In this document: piece after piece, positions 31,990 through 44,062 of the stretch | How the letters are laid out: each line of letters opens with the position of its first letter | How positions within the stretch are numbered: the first letter of the stretch is position 1 | Assembly (NCBI GenBank): GCA_015680685.1 | Contig: MNCI01000811.1 | Span: forward strand, 507,828 to 571,827 | DNA: 64,000 bases | From: Gnetum montanum | Lineage: Eukaryota; Streptophyta; Gnetopsida; Gnetales; Gnetaceae | Direction of reading: 5' to 3' | Translations under genes and position numbers: made by a program | Notes under the pieces: model-generated | What the model was told of the DNA's origin: nothing | The model's input: the letters and a program-made list of their open reading frames with translations, nothing else | Databases searched by the model: none

Positions 31990-32752
31990 AAATTCTGCCC
32001 AAAGAGCTCCCTCAAGAAGGTCACTCACTTTGCTTGGTTGTTTAAAATTAGTCAAAAAACATTGAATTTCACCTTGAATAGGTGATGAACCTTCAGAGAA
32101 CTCTACCTTTGACCCTTGTTTTGTATCTACGTTGTTGATGGTTAGGGGGGGCTACATTGTCATCATAGATCACCACTTCTCCACCCTCATAGGACAAGTG
32201 GATCTCTTGGTGAATAGGTGAAGAAGCGATCCATAGTTGGGCTAGCTAAGACCTCCCTAGGATTAGGTTGAGTCCAAGCATTTCTTCAATTAAAAGAAAT
32301 TCAACATTAGTGGGGAATTGCTCCCCTGCCATGAAAGCTATTATGATTATACCTTTTACAACAACACATGCTTCATTGAAGGATTTCAAGCATGTTGTTT
32401 TTGTCGGCTTGATTTGATCAAGTAGGCTAAGCTTGTCAACGATGGGGAATGGGATGACATTGGTTGCTACACTGTCATTGATATGCACCCTAAAAATTTT
32501 ATACTAGCCTACATGAATTGTTATAAACATGGGTGCACTGCTCACCTAACCCTTTTCAGGATCAACCTTGATTGCCTCATCTTGAAATGTCAAGGGTGTT
32601 GACCTTGACTCTTGGGTTGTGAGGGGAAGCATTATGGCATGAATGGCCTTTTCATCTTCTAGGACATCTTCCTTAATAGGAATAGATGCCAACATGTGGA
32701 CCAATGCCTTGTGATGAGTAGTAGAAGTTATTATCAAGTCGTACAGGCTCAA
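31990..32752 (-). pseudogene. Tat-1 protease and flanking gag end
   Basis: 32488-32246 corresponds to the C-terminal half of a retroviral-type aspartic protease (NVEFLLIEEMLGLNLILGRS); the ILGRSW end is typical of plant gypsy proteases. The catalytic D(S/T)G segment upstream is not readable. 32752-32546 contains YDLIITSTTHHKALVHMLA and belongs to the same region. The frame can be followed to about 31990 (SKVSDLLEGALWAEFPF), where the inserted block begins. Confidence 0.6.
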
Positions 32753-33385
32753 AGTTATGTTCTTTTGTTTGAGAGCCTATTTAACTTGCACCAATGTGTT
32801 CAAGAGATATTTTCCACTATCTATTGCTTTGGTGCCCTTTACCTCCTCCACACATCCTAAGAGATGAATCTCCTAGGGAGGATATTTGAATTTTGGTTGT
32901 GTACTAGGCTTTCAAGCCTCAGTGCTTGTTTGTTAGCTGTTTTCACTTGCATTGGTAGTTTAAGATGATGAGACCATGGGGACGGATGTCAAATAGGTGG
33001 GCTTAGGAGGACCTAGCTCCATGCGTTCCCTAATCATTTTGTTAGCAGGATGCCCATCATGTCTCTTAGGGTATGACTCTGGGTAGGTAGGATGTGACGT
33101 AGTTCCCACCACCGGACCCCTAGTAGATGGGGGGTATGCATGTCTTGACACCCTAATGACAAAAGGTGTCTGGGTTGCCATCACTACAACATGCTATGGG
33201 GCCCTAACTACAAAAGGTATCATGGATGTTCAAGGTGGTGCTTTGATGATAAAAGGGGACTATGGTCTAGTTGACGTTGAGGCCCTAGTATCACTAGAGG
33301 GTACATGAACCTCAAATGATTCATGTGTTAGTTCTGCATTATCATTAATGCTGATAGCATTAATGATGTAACCTGCACTACTAGT

Positions 33386-35575
33386 TTAGAGAGGGTTCTT
33401 GTAGACTTTCATTGATTGATTTTCTAGTGGTATGGGATTACTCTCATTAAGGACCAATTTTCCTTGATCAATCATGGGTTGAAGATAATCTTTTAAAGCC
33501 AAGTCGTAGCCTGTGTCACGACCAAGTAGTTGATGATAGTTGCATAATTGGTCTAATCTAAAGTTTTTAGGTACCCAAGGATCATTTGGCATAGCTTTAG
33601 AAGGGTTTCTGAGGACCTTGCAGTACCTCTCGTGGTGTTTTCATGCATTCTTAGACACTTGTTTGTGTTGGATGCATTCAACACTAAGCAACCAATCTAA
33701 GAGCTTAGATAGCTTGATAGGCAAGGAGGTATACTTCCAATGATCCTTGCACTCAACGTTTGACCTTTAGGAAGCTTGCCTCATAGCTACTGATGGTGCA
33801 TGTTGGTTGGTTCCTTCAATGCCAGAACCTGATGCCTTGTTGTTGTTGGCTAGGGCTTTAGGCACCTTGGTTGTTGGCTTAGTGTTGTTGGGTTTCGCTT
33901 CATCAGCTACAACTAAAACTATTACTATTGCCTTTCCCTTTTCTTTTTCCTTTTTCATATGCATGTTTTTATAGATCACATAGGATGGGTCCTTACTGGC
34001 TTCTGCTATGTCTTGTATGCTCTTCATTTGAGCAAAAGCTTGGCTTAGAGAGTGCAGAGCTAAGTAGTATAGTTTTGACTTGATAAAGTCATTTACTACA
34101 TCCTTAAAGATAGCCAAAAGATGAGTCTTTACTATCAGGTCATGAATTTCATTGAGGGAAGTGCTCCAATGTTGTATGAATTTTTGTATTAGCTCTAGTG
34201 CCCCTTACTTGATGTTCATTAACTAGTCTAGTATGGCTTTGGGCTTCAAGTTATACTTGAAGCAAGTTACAAATTGGCTAAGCAGCTCCTCTAGAGTTGA
34301 TATGGAAGCTCTAGGGAGTGCATGATACTAATTGAGAGCTTTGATGGTTAGGGACATAGCAAAGACATGGATGATTACTTGTGGCCATGCTTACAAAACT
34401 AGGCATTCAGAACGAAAAGTTACAAGGTGGGCATCGGGGTCTCCTTCATCATTGTATTTTGTGAATTGAGAAAGTTGGACCCTAGGATGCAAAGTTAGCA
34501 ATGGGACCATAGGACTGATGGGGTCATCTGGATAGAAGTTCATCACATGAACCATTTTTGAGTTGGCCACTTTAAGTCGCCTAACCTCCTCCATGAGAGT
34601 TTGAATGAGTTGGAATGCTTGGTCCAAACTTAGGGATGCCATAGTGGGTTATGCTGGCTATGCTACTTGTGGTGTCGTCTGAGCAGCCCACATACCAATT
34701 GTGGGTTTTGCTACCACATGGGATGCCTGTTGAGTTTGCTATTGCATGTATTATGGCATGTGCAATAGTTTTTCCATAGGCATAGAGGTCGTAGCCCACC
34801 ATGCAATTGTGGCTTGGGTTATTGTTGGTGGTGCTATTGAGATGGTTGGGATGAAAGAAACTTGACTTATTTGCGACTATGATATAGGCATCATGTGCAC
34901 ATATGGCAACATCAACATCACGGATGCCAGCAGGGTAGGTTGCATAGACTGGGAAGAGATGGCAAAGGGGAAAGTGGTAGAAGGTCCTACACTTTTTTGT
35001 GCATGTAATACTTGGTGGCTAACTATCATAGGCATGGACTTAGGTGGTGGAATTGATGTCTTTGCCTCCAAGAAGGTAGGTGACTATGATAGGTTTGAAA
35101 TAGAAGTAGAGGTAGGCTATTAGACAGAGGCATAAAATGGGACACCACTATCTGAATGGGACTCAAACTCCTCCTATCCATCCCACAGGGGCTCATCATA
35201 GTTTTATGTGGCATCTTACTTTTTTGGCCCACTTACCCTAATGAGTTGATCTAGTAGCCACCTAAAGGTGTCAATGAGTGGGATATACGCATCAAGGGTA
35301 GGAAGGAACTCCTTTCCATTTTAGTGAATGATTTTAAAATTATGCTTTACTTCTATTTCTTGGTAGTCTAGGGATAGACCCTCCTAAAGCTTTGCAAAAA
35401 GAAAGTTGTACCTTTTATCATCTAATGCCCTGTATTCAGGTGATTGGTTATATAGTTTGAGAGACTGCCATTGTGGTCATATAGGGCTAAGCAGTTGCTT
35501 AATGTCTTCCACCTATTGAATGGGATGAGCTACCTCCATGCTTAGGGTAGAGGTTGAAGTGTTCATAGGATTCAT
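33386..35575 (-). pseudogene. Tat-1 gag
   Basis: Begins near 35575 (MNPMNTSTSTLSMEVAHPIQ). An N-terminal segment with YNFLFAKL, NGKEFLP and LLDQL is shared with the Tat-2 gag at 62882-63300. A Pro/Ser/Met-rich linker follows. The core starts at 34642: LDQAFQLIQTLMEEVRRLK, FYPDDPISPMVPLL, then FTKYNDEGDPDAHLVTF, the gag entry motif. 33592-33386 has CNYHQLLGRDTGYDLALKDYLQ, a degenerate zinc-finger-like segment normal at this place (CxxH with the second Cys lost). Stops split it into at least four pieces. Confidence 0.75.
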
Positions 35576-36005
35576 GTTGCTATTTAGAAGAATGTAAGAG
35601 AAGAAAGCATTGATAGAACATGTTCAAGTGTAAAAAATGTTGAGAAAATGGCTAAGTACGTAAATTGTGAAAACAAGCCAAAAAATGATCAACTCTAGAA
35701 ATGCTGTGAAAAAGTGACTAACTCTGGCGTTACACTCATTATTCTTTGAGGTATTTTTATGCTCTCTAAAGCACTTAGAACTTAAAAAAACAAACATAGT
35801 TGGGCTTTTCATCTAATGGGATTCTAGGGGAACTAACAATTGGGACCAATCTATACCAATCAAAACATAGACAACTCTTGCATTGGCCTATGATCCAACT
35901 ACTGCGGTGGTAGATCCATAGGGGTGTTATGTCTATGATAGCTTGCTACTAGTGATAGAGGTGTAGAAAGCACATAGAAATACCCTTGAACATAGAAGGA
36001 ATGGG

Positions 36006-36025
36006 GGCCCTCCTTCTAACACCAA
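36006..36025 (-). other. Tat-1 primer binding site
   Basis: Minus strand TTGGTGTTAGAAGGAGGGCC, six bases after the 5' LTR end. It matches the Tat-2 site (62631-62650) and the family B site (6164-6183). Confidence 0.72.
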
Positions 36026-36031
36026 AAACCA

Positions 36032-36685
36032 TGATGTCTAAAAACATCGGTGGTTGGAACACCGAGAGCTCAGCAAGTGTATAGCCTAACCCCAAATCTG
36101 TGCAAGGGATGTGCTAGGAAATGGAAACAAAGTGTCTTGAATGGTTTGGTTGATTAGACATGGACTTACATGGTGTTAGAATGATTGTATGTAAGAAGGG
36201 TTTATACTACATTATGCGCAGACATCACGACTAGCTAAGCCAAAGTGTAGCAGGGTGTCCTAACTTGAAAATAGTGATGTGAGCATGCAAATATGAATCA
36301 AACAACAAAAAAAATGTGAGAGTTATGCTTAATATCAAAGTAAAATTCTTAGAAAAGAAATGAAATAAACCTTAAGAATAGAAAAATGCATTACTTCAAA
36401 AATGAGGAGCATAACGTTTGCTAGACAAGAGGTGAGAATGGTACATGGTGTTAGGTAGGCACAATGGTAGCATAGTAGTGCAATCATAGTCTCTATGATG
36501 CTTGGGACGTAGAGCTAATAGCTACAGTGGAGATTGAACCTACTAGGTTGGCTGTTATCATGTTTTACATTTGCCACATAATGGAATGAATTTTGGGAGA
36601 TGCCAAGGTGCAAAGCTTAGATGTTGTTGATAGTTAGACAAATTTATTATTGAAGATGCAGAAGCCTAAAATTGGTGGTGTTTCA
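36032..36685 (-). repeat. Tat-1 5' LTR (short, promoter deleted)
   Basis: 654 bp. The R-U5 part matches 18720-19303. It then jumps, after GCTTAGATG, directly to the last 55 bp of U3 (GACAAATTTATTATTGAAGATGCAGAAGCC). About 1.15 kb, including the TATA-like box and the hairpin array present in the 3' LTR, is missing. The internal boundary is at 36630. Confidence 0.78.
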
Positions 36686-38480
36686 TTGATGCCCTAGCCA
36701 TGGTTATTCTTAGTGGGAACAACTTCACCACATCATAGAATGACTCAGAAGAAAGTAGTGATCATGACCACAAGAGGTGGAGAGAAGTTGAACGTGCGTA
36801 CCAAAGGGGTAAGGGCAAAGCTACTGTAGTAGAAGAGGTTGTGAAGTTAGAATTAGATGATGATGATGGATGCAACATCTACCAATTCAAACATCCTAAA
36901 AGATGTTGACCTATTGTGTTACACTTGTAGGAGTTTGGGGTGTATGTGCTGAATCCTAGATTGACAAGAAGGTAAGCACCTAGAAGCTTGCCTTATCCTC
37001 AAGGCAGTCTAAGGTAGTTCCATTAGCAACAATAAGATTATTATCTAAGTGGAGCTCCAGGATAGCCATGTGAGCAATACCAATAGTGGTAGCACCCACA
37101 GTTGTGGGGGATGCCACCACCAAGGTAGCAATACCCTTACAAGAAACTAGATCTATATGGGTACTATATTTCGTAACTAATGTCTCTGCATGGCACCTCT
37201 AGTCAAGATTTTTTTCAGTGTCACTACTACCCTCTTGAGTATCAAAAAATTGATTCTCCATCTACTAGAGGGGAAACCCCATTCCTATCATCCTTCTCAT
37301 CCTTCAGCACATGCTCCTCTACCCTCAACCCAATTAACACTTACTCCATCCATGTAGGGTGAGCTTCCAACCCAACCACAAGAACATAATGCTACTAGGG
37401 CTGTTAACTTATAGTTGGCTCCTTAGTCGAGTGGTTTGGAACTAAGATCCTATAAAAGACCATTCTTCTAAAACAATAGCCCTACTAAACCCTCACCTAC
37501 TTATGTGGTTGGTCTCATATATCTCCTTCATACTATGCATCCATTCCTTTTAAGAATCCTTCAAACGAAATTCCTCCCAAGATCTACACAATTATGTTAA
37601 TCCACATTGTATTTGATTAAATCAAGGATGAAAACCTTCCTAGGAAAAGATTTAATCTTGAAAGTCCTCTCATCTATCTGCAGATTACAAGGAATAAGCC
37701 ATGCAAAGCTCTTCTTGACTCAAGATTTGGAGTTAATCTAATTTATCATGAAATGTTCAATGCTTGAAACCTGTATCCTCTCAAGAAGAACAACATCCAT
37801 TTAGAATTGATAGATCAATCCATCACTGTTCCATTAGGACTGGTAGAATATATTATGACCATTGTCTATGGGTGCTTTTATCCTATCAATTTCTTGGTAA
37901 TCAAAGTTGAAAATTGAAAGGGGGACTTTCCAATCATTATGGGAAGGGCTTCATTGAGCATTGTTGATGCAAAAATGGGCATCATAGCTCTTTCTCTATA
38001 AATTTCCAAGAAAAATGCATTTGGAAAGATCAAGAAGAAATGAGTTCCATGGATTGCGTATAGTGATATAGGGTACAACTACATGCAAAAACTTTGGTCC
38101 ATGAAAAGAGCATTCATTTCTGCATGTAGGTAGTATGTAAATGAGGTAGATATTCACAAGTGCCTATATACAACAGCCACAAAATAGGAGGGCATCCAAT
38201 GGTTGACAGCTGATATTAGAAGCATCACACTTTGCATGGAACCTATTGAGAGCCTAACATGTGCTAATGTTAAAGACGTGGATGAACTAGAACAATTTTA
38301 TTAGCAAATTTTTTGATGATGAAAATGATGATACCAATTGGGAAGAGTTGAAAATCCCTAAAAATTTTAAACAAGAGCCCTTAGACTTGAAAACTCTACC
38401 TACCAACATGGAGTATGCATTTTTGAAAAATGGTAAGTTGGTAATCATCAATGCTAATCTTGCTCCTAAATAGAAATGGA
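36686..38480 (+). pseudogene. Athila-1 gag end and protease
   Basis: Resumes the gag interrupted at 18719. GEKLN..TKG or, in another frame, KRWREVERAYQRGKGKA precedes a degenerate zinc finger (CNIYQFKHPKRC) that aligns with CEICQYDHPKGCC in Athila-2. Near 37650 the protease entry SPLIYLQIT is followed by CKALLDS, the position of the catalytic DSG, then NNIHLELIDQSITVPLGLV. After 38300 the pre-RT segment (EELKIPKNFKQE, then MEYAFLKNGKLVIIN) is present once, whereas Athila-2 has it twice. Many stops. Confidence 0.7.
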
Positions 38481-39480
38481 TGTTGTTGAGGGTGGTCAAT
38501 AAATGGTCAATAGCCTTTGCTTGATCATATCTTGAACTTATAGGGATTGATCCTAGGATATGCCACCAATGTATCTACATTGATTGGACCAAGAAGCCAA
38601 AGAGGTAGTCATAGCAATGATTAAGCCCTAAATTAAAGTAGATCATTAAAGAGGAAACTAAACAAATTCTTAAGGTAGAGTTTATCTATTCCATTGTGGA
38701 TAGTGAGCCCATTTGTGATTGTGCCAAAGAAAGGTGACAAGTGGTGAGTCTACATTGACTTTTGATTATTGAATATGACAACATTCAAAGATCAATTTCC
38801 ATTACCATTTGTGGATCAAGTGTTGGACACTATATTTGGGCATTGCTATTACAGTTTTCTGGATAGTTATAGTGGCTATAACCAAATTCAGATCATGCTA
38901 GAGGATCAGGCCAAAACAACATTCATGAGTTCCTAGGGAAATTTTGCATATGAAAAGATGCCTTTGGGTTTGTGTAATGCTCCTGCAACATTTCAACACT
39001 TGGTCTTAAGTATTTTTCAATAACAATGTGGTTGCGAGGTGGAAGTCTTCATGGATGACTTTTCCACGTATGGCACCACATTTGAGTAGGCCTTGGATTG
39101 GCTTGAGAAAGTGCTTAAAATTTTTGTGGAGATGAATCTTTGGCTCAATTGGTAGAAAAGCCATCTAATGATCTAGGAGGGCATTGTATTGGGGCATATA
39201 ATTTCTTAGGCAGGGATTGAGGTGGATCCCTAAAAGATTTAGGTCATCCAAGAAATATCCCACTAACTGAAAATCATTAAATATGTCTGGTCATTCCTTA
39301 GACACATTAGCTACAACCAGAAATTCATAGATAATTTCTCTAAGATCACAAAACTATTGGTTGATCTTACAAAGAAAGATGCTCTATTCATTTGGATCAA
39401 GGAATGTGCAAATGGATTCTAGAGCCTCAAGTAGAAGCTTATAAAGACTACAATTCTACGAGCATCTAACTAGTCCAAAT
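38481..39480 (+). pseudogene. Athila-1 reverse transcriptase
   Basis: Follows the pre-RT linker (IDPRICHQCIY). Fragments of every RT block are readable across frames: SPKLK.IIKEE, FIYSIVDSE, a degraded MPLGLCNAPATFQ, and VFMDDFSTYGTTFE near 39045, where both Asp of FMDD remain. NLWLNW.KSHLMI.EGIVLGHIIS follows, with stops where Athila-2 keeps Gln. The VFMDDFSTYG..F pattern and the LNW.K.H.MV.EGIVLGHKIS block are Athila signatures. RNase H is cut off soon after DASKYELGVMLTHT (about 39530). Confidence 0.78.
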
Positions 39481-39498
39481 TGTTTGATGTAATGAAAG

Positions 39499-40376
39499 AT
39501 GCATCAAAGTATGAATTGGGAGTCATGCTTACACATACATAGTCAAATCACACCCATGTCAAATGGAAAGGCATACATAATCATTGTCATTAATTATTGC
39601 ACAAAATTGATGAAAGTGGGAGATATCATCGATTGTACATCATTTACTACTGTGTGGTTTGTACAACCAAATGTTGTAAATAGGGTTGGGCTACCATGTG
39701 CATTAATTTCTGATAGAAAACCCCATTTTACATACACTACCTTTCATAAGCTTATGAAATGCTTGGGGGTTGAACATAAACTAAAAACACCGTATCATCC
39801 TCAAGCTAATGGTTGAGTAGATGTTACTAATAGGAAGATCATGAAAATCCTGATAAGAACTATTAGCAAATATAGAAAAGACTAAAGCAAAAACCTCATT
39901 GATGCCCTCTAGGCCTACCACTTAACATGGAAACTCCATATAGGCAACTCTCCCTATGATCTGGTGTACAAAAAATTACCAACTCTACCTATTCAATTTG
40001 AACTCCATACACTTTCAACAACCTATGATTTGAACCTTGATATTAGCTTAGCACAAAAAGAAATATTAATTAACCTAAATATGCTAGATGAAAATAAATT
40101 GGTAGTCCTATTCTTAAATGAAGTGCACAAAGCATTTAGTAAATAATGCCATAACCTTAGAATATGGAAAGTAAAATTCAAACCTAGAGACAAGGTCCTC
40201 TATTGGAACCCCACACATGCACCTTAAAAGACAAAGTTCCAAATGTTGTGTGAGGGGGCTCATATTATCTATAAAACCTTTCTTTCTAGGGCCATGTTAA
40301 TTTACAAACCTGAGAGCCTAAACAAAAAGTAGCTAGTCAACATACAACAAGTAAAACCTTTCCATGAACCTACGTA
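39499..40376 (+). pseudogene. Athila-1 integrase core and C-terminal domain
   Basis: Joined almost directly to the start of RNase H, so most of RNase H and the integrase zinc finger are deleted. In the core, the first catalytic Asp is Asn (VINYCTKL), the second is kept (LISDRKPHFT), and the Glu position after TPYHPQANG reads Asp (VDVTNR). C-terminal blocks follow: LIDAL.AYHLTWK..IGNSPYDLVY, LNMLDENKL, WKVKFKPRDKVLYWNP, and PFHEP. No chromodomain is present, as expected for Athila. Confidence 0.8.
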
Positions 40377-41880
40377 AGATAGTACAACAAATTCTTTATC
40401 GGATGGACAACCATGCTAAATTTTTTGGATCTCCTCCATACAACTTACTTGTGGAGAAGAAGGCCATACATGCTAACCATTATAGGGGCTCCTTAGTTTT
40501 TCATCTTTTTGTTTTTTTACATTTTTTGTTTTACGCTTTGTTATTTTGCCAAAGTTTTGTTTTACAACATTGTTAGTATGTTTTATTTTTCTTAAATATT
40601 TTACAATTTCTTTTATATTTTTCCTTATTTTGGTGTGAATTTTCCTTATTTTCTAATAAAATTTCTTTGTTGCCAGTAGGACATAGTGATGTTGTAGCTA
40701 TTTGTTAATGGTGATTTGTACTTAATGTTTTTGATTGCTAATGTCTTGTTTCCATTTTTGAATTTTGATGATTGATAATTAAGACAAGTTTCTTTTTCAT
40801 AGAACAAGTAGTGAGTCCATGTCATCCACCCATCCACAAACTCTATGGTTTTCCTTGTTTTGGAAATATGACGGCCCTTTTCATTAATAAAACCTTAATG
40901 AACTTTTAACCTTTGTAGTTTCCAGACTTGGAAATGATTCAGAAGTTTGAAAAGGGTGTGACTTCAATGGGATTCAAAGCTCTTTGTAGCTTCTACCATG
41001 TTGAGTGCAAGTGTATTTTTCATGGATTTCTTACCATTTCATGTCGACAAATAATAGGGAGTTGAATAATTCTTTGCATGGTGTCACTCTCATTCAAAAA
41101 TTCAAAAAGAAAAAAAAAAAAACTCATGATGGGAATTCAAAGCATACCCCTTAGACAAAATAAACATGCTACAAGAACTGATTATGGAACTAGAAAGACA
41201 TGTTACCCATGCCTGAAGGTCCCCTCTAACTAAGATCCTTTCTCACTTCCTACTTCTCTTTTCTTCTTAAATAAGGAATAGTGGTTATTTATGGGAGTAT
41301 TGTTGTGTCTCAATGAGATGGATTGGTCCTAGAGTGGCAATGTGAAGTTATTGAAAGTGGTTGAATTTAGTTTGGACTCTATTGGGTCATTTAAAAATGA
41401 ATTACATAAGGGAATTCATGTGACCAGGATCAAGAACTTCTTTCCACTCTCTCCATCATCCATCAATGCTTCCATAACTTACCTCATTGTTAGTTGTCCA
41501 TGTTTTCACCCAATGTCTTAGTTAGATGTGTTAAAGTTCATAAATATATTCTCCGGGTTTGGTCCTTAACTTTTTGTAGCCATTAATCAACTATGAGGTC
41601 CATAGACTTAGTTGAGATTATGTAAGGGCAAAAAGGGCATGTGTTGCTATGGGGAAGATCCACTTGAATATCTCATGGTTTAGTTAGTTAGGTTCCTTAC
41701 CTTTATATGTTGCTGCAATCAAATCTTTCATGTGTTCCATCATGCATCCAACTATATGTTCCTTAAGACATTTTTATTCATCAAATCTCATTCTCAAATC
41801 ATTTCTTAATTTTCTGAACTTCAAAAACCTTTTCTAATATTTTCATCATGTTTATAGCTTTTCAGGCTTCCAATTGACCC
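40377..41880 (+). other. Athila-1 region 3' of pol
   Basis: Colinear with the Athila-2 sequence 57650-56780 (minus). Shared pieces are a T-rich block just after pol (40490-40680), GACTTCAA.GGGATT, CTTTGCATGGTGT.(C/T)TCTCAT, and GGAACTAGAAAGACATGTTACCCATGC. No conserved coding frame was seen. This is the noncoding region before the additional ORF. Confidence 0.65.
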
Positions 41881-42100
41881 TCATCTCACACAAAAACTTC
41901 TTATTTTTTATTATTTTTAACAAAGTCAATGGTGGTCAATAGCCATGTCAACTAGGCCCAGTCGATGTGGCCAACTATGTCAACTAGGCCTATTTGATAT
42001 GGTCGACTATGTTGACTTAGCCCCATTGACTAGGCCCAATCGATGTAGCCCCAAAAATTCTATAAATACCACCCAACACTTTGAAATTTTTTGTCATTTA
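41881..42100 (+). promoter_or_regulatory. LTR-like promoter block with GTCAACTAGGCC boxes
   Basis: Three to four tandem boxes of about 32 bp (TGTCAACTAGGCCCAGTCGATG and variants, 41946-42050) lead to a TATA-like CTATAAATACC at 42060-42069. The same boxes precede the TATA of the Athila-1 LTRs (16525-16600, 46855-46945), but downstream sequence does not match those LTRs. It may be a U3 fragment of a related element. Confidence 0.5.
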
Positions 42101-42852
42101 CTTCAAAATAGGAGGGGAGGTTTTGTAATTTTTTAGAGTCCAAAACCTTCTAGAGCCCATAACTTTTATATCATTTGTCCAAATTACTATATTCTTCAAT
42201 CTTGTAGCTACCAGATATAAGCTTTTAGTCATGGGGATCATAAACCTTAATGTTTGTGACAAAATTTTTTAAAAAATTTTCTAACTCCCCCAAAGGGTTA
42301 ATGGATGAAATAATATTAAACCATCAATTTTTGAGAGTTTAACCCTTCCAAAAACCTTTGGTAAACCTAAAATTAATTATTAATATTAAAATAACAATAA
42401 AATAATAATTAAAAAGATCAAATTGACCATGATCACAACTTAGCTAGGTGTAACTTTCCCAAAGAGATAAGGTATCCCAATTGTTTCAAGTTATACATTA
42501 AATGTTATCCCTTGGTCATGTTGTGATCATAGATGGCACCAAGATTGAAATAGCCATAGGAAGAAGGATCATCACAACCAAGGAACAAATGACCTAGAGT
42601 TATAAGGAAACAACAAGAACAAGCCTAGGAGTAGGTAGCAAAAACTCATGTAATTGGACCCCTTTGAGAGGAGCTTGAAGTGAAATCTGTCTAATAGATT
42701 CTCAAAGAAGAGGTTGCAATAGAATAATGTCAAAGAGGAGAGGCAGCAAGGCCCATGCTAGGACTTGAGGTCACATTAACATAAGCCTGCCTTGATTCGA
42801 TCAAGCCTTGTGATGTCCAATGCTTAGTTCTACAAGAATTTAACTTTGTACC
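42101..42852. other. Unassigned Athila-1 interior
   Basis: AT-rich sequence. Nothing recognisable as coding, LTR or RNA. It follows the LTR-like promoter block and could be its R-U5. Confidence 0.4.
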
Positions 42853-43077
42853 TAATGTAGCCAACCTTGCCCATGCTATTGCATAGGGCCATGATTAACA
42901 AAACTATCTTGTAAAATCATATACCATTTCATCTAGCAATGTTAATGTGTGGGAAGATGGACCAACATGTAGGAAGATGAACTGATGTGTGGAGAGGTGG
43001 ACTGATGTGCAGGGAGGTGGAATGTCACTAGTAGGTAGCTATAAATCAGAGAATGAAGACAATGTTGGGGTCGGGGG

Positions 43078-43123
43078 NNNNNNNNNNNNNNNNNNNNNNN
43101 NNNNNNNNNNNNNNNNNNNNNNN
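43078..43123. other. Assembly gap (N run)
   Basis: 46 undetermined bases inside LTR B3, just after TGGGGTCGGGGG. The true length is unknown. Confidence 0.95.
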
Positions 43124-43517
43124 TAACAAATTGGTCTCTCTTCCCAAATAACTACTTCTCTCTCCATTGAGACACATGTAGATGGGTAGGGGGGTTCTCC
43201 AGGGGCTAAGAAACTAGTGGATAATAAATTTTTTTCTCTCTCTTCTCCTATTTTTCATGGGGCAATTGTGGCATAATTGATGCACATGGACAACAAGTGT
43301 GGTAGGTAGGTTCTATAGTCCTATTTATTTATTATGGAAATGGACTATTGATAGTTAGCACTGATAAAGCTACATGGACAATGGTTAAGAATCTTAGCAG
43401 CAAACCAAGAGACAATAATTTTCTTTTTTCTTTTCGCAGTAGTCTTGTGATGGTGGCAGATGTAGGATTGGAGACAAAAATGCATCTACCGGCACATGAT
43501 AGTTATATTTGATGACT

Positions 43518-43520
<3 letters not shown>

Positions 43521-43555
<35 letters not shown>
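43521..43555. repeat. (TC)n microsatellite inside LTR B3
   Basis: About 17 TC units, the counterpart of the GA tracts at 5145-5203 and 6702-6726. Confidence 0.9.
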
Positions 43556-43557
<2 letters not shown>

Positions 43558-44062
43558 TACGGTGTTATAGTAGTTGACAGTAATAGTTGCAAGTGCAGGT
43601 TCTATAGTTCCATTCTATTTTTGGTGGGTGGTGCATCCATGATAGGGTTCTCCAAACAAGGATAAATTTCCCTATCTCATATTAGTGATGGGACATAGTT
43701 TGTCTTATGCATTAGAGATGCATCAATGGGCCCCTTCATCTAGCCTCTTTTCTCTCTCTCCCTCCTCTAGCAGCTATAGGTAGTTTTGGCTGTGGTAGCA
43801 TCCATAATAGATTGATGGTGAATAGTGGCAATAGTCGGGAAGCCGGGAAATTTTATTTTGGTTACCTTTTGTATTCTTAAATTCAAGGCACTCATTCCAA
43901 TTAAAATTCTCATTTTTTTTTACTATTTTCAAAAGGCCACATAGCCTTCTCCAACTGAGACTATTCTTGAGTTTTCGTACCCATATGGGAGGCAACCTAG
44001 GCAATAGTCTCCTCAAACGAGTTTTCTTTTCTAGTGTTGGTGTATTCAAAATTTATGCATCA

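Larger units (their letters stand above)
18720..36685 (-). mobile_element. Tat-1, Ty3/gypsy Tat-lineage element nested in the Athila-1 gag
   Basis: LTRs at 18720-20513 (3' LTR) and 36032-36685 (5' LTR) share both ends: on the minus strand, TGAAACA(C/T)CACC at the start and a GACATCA-like end. On the minus strand the order is 5' LTR, primer site, gag, protease, RT, RNase H, an additional RNase H-like domain, integrase, a 3' UTR with a tandem array, and the 3' LTR. The extra RNase H and the 3' UTR repeats are features of the Tat lineage. A plus-strand block (25954-31981) separates protease from RT. No matching target duplication was seen. Confidence 0.8.
42853..44062 (+). repeat. Family B LTR, copy B3
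   Basis: Reverse complement of LTRs B1 and B2, so it reads on the plus strand: CCAACCTTGCCCATGC near its start, a TATA-like CTATAAATC at 43038-43046, a (TC)n tract at 43521-43555, GTTTTCGTACCCATATGGGAGGC..CCTAGGCAATAGTCTCCTCA, and an end at CAAAATTTATGCATCA. It contains an assembly gap. No Tat-like primer site follows, so it is probably a solo LTR or a 3' LTR. Confidence 0.65.

Noticed and set aside
18715-36690. Target duplication of Tat-1
   Set aside because: The flanking 5-mers AATTT and TTGAT do not match. Either a base changed or the LTR edge is misplaced, so none is claimed.
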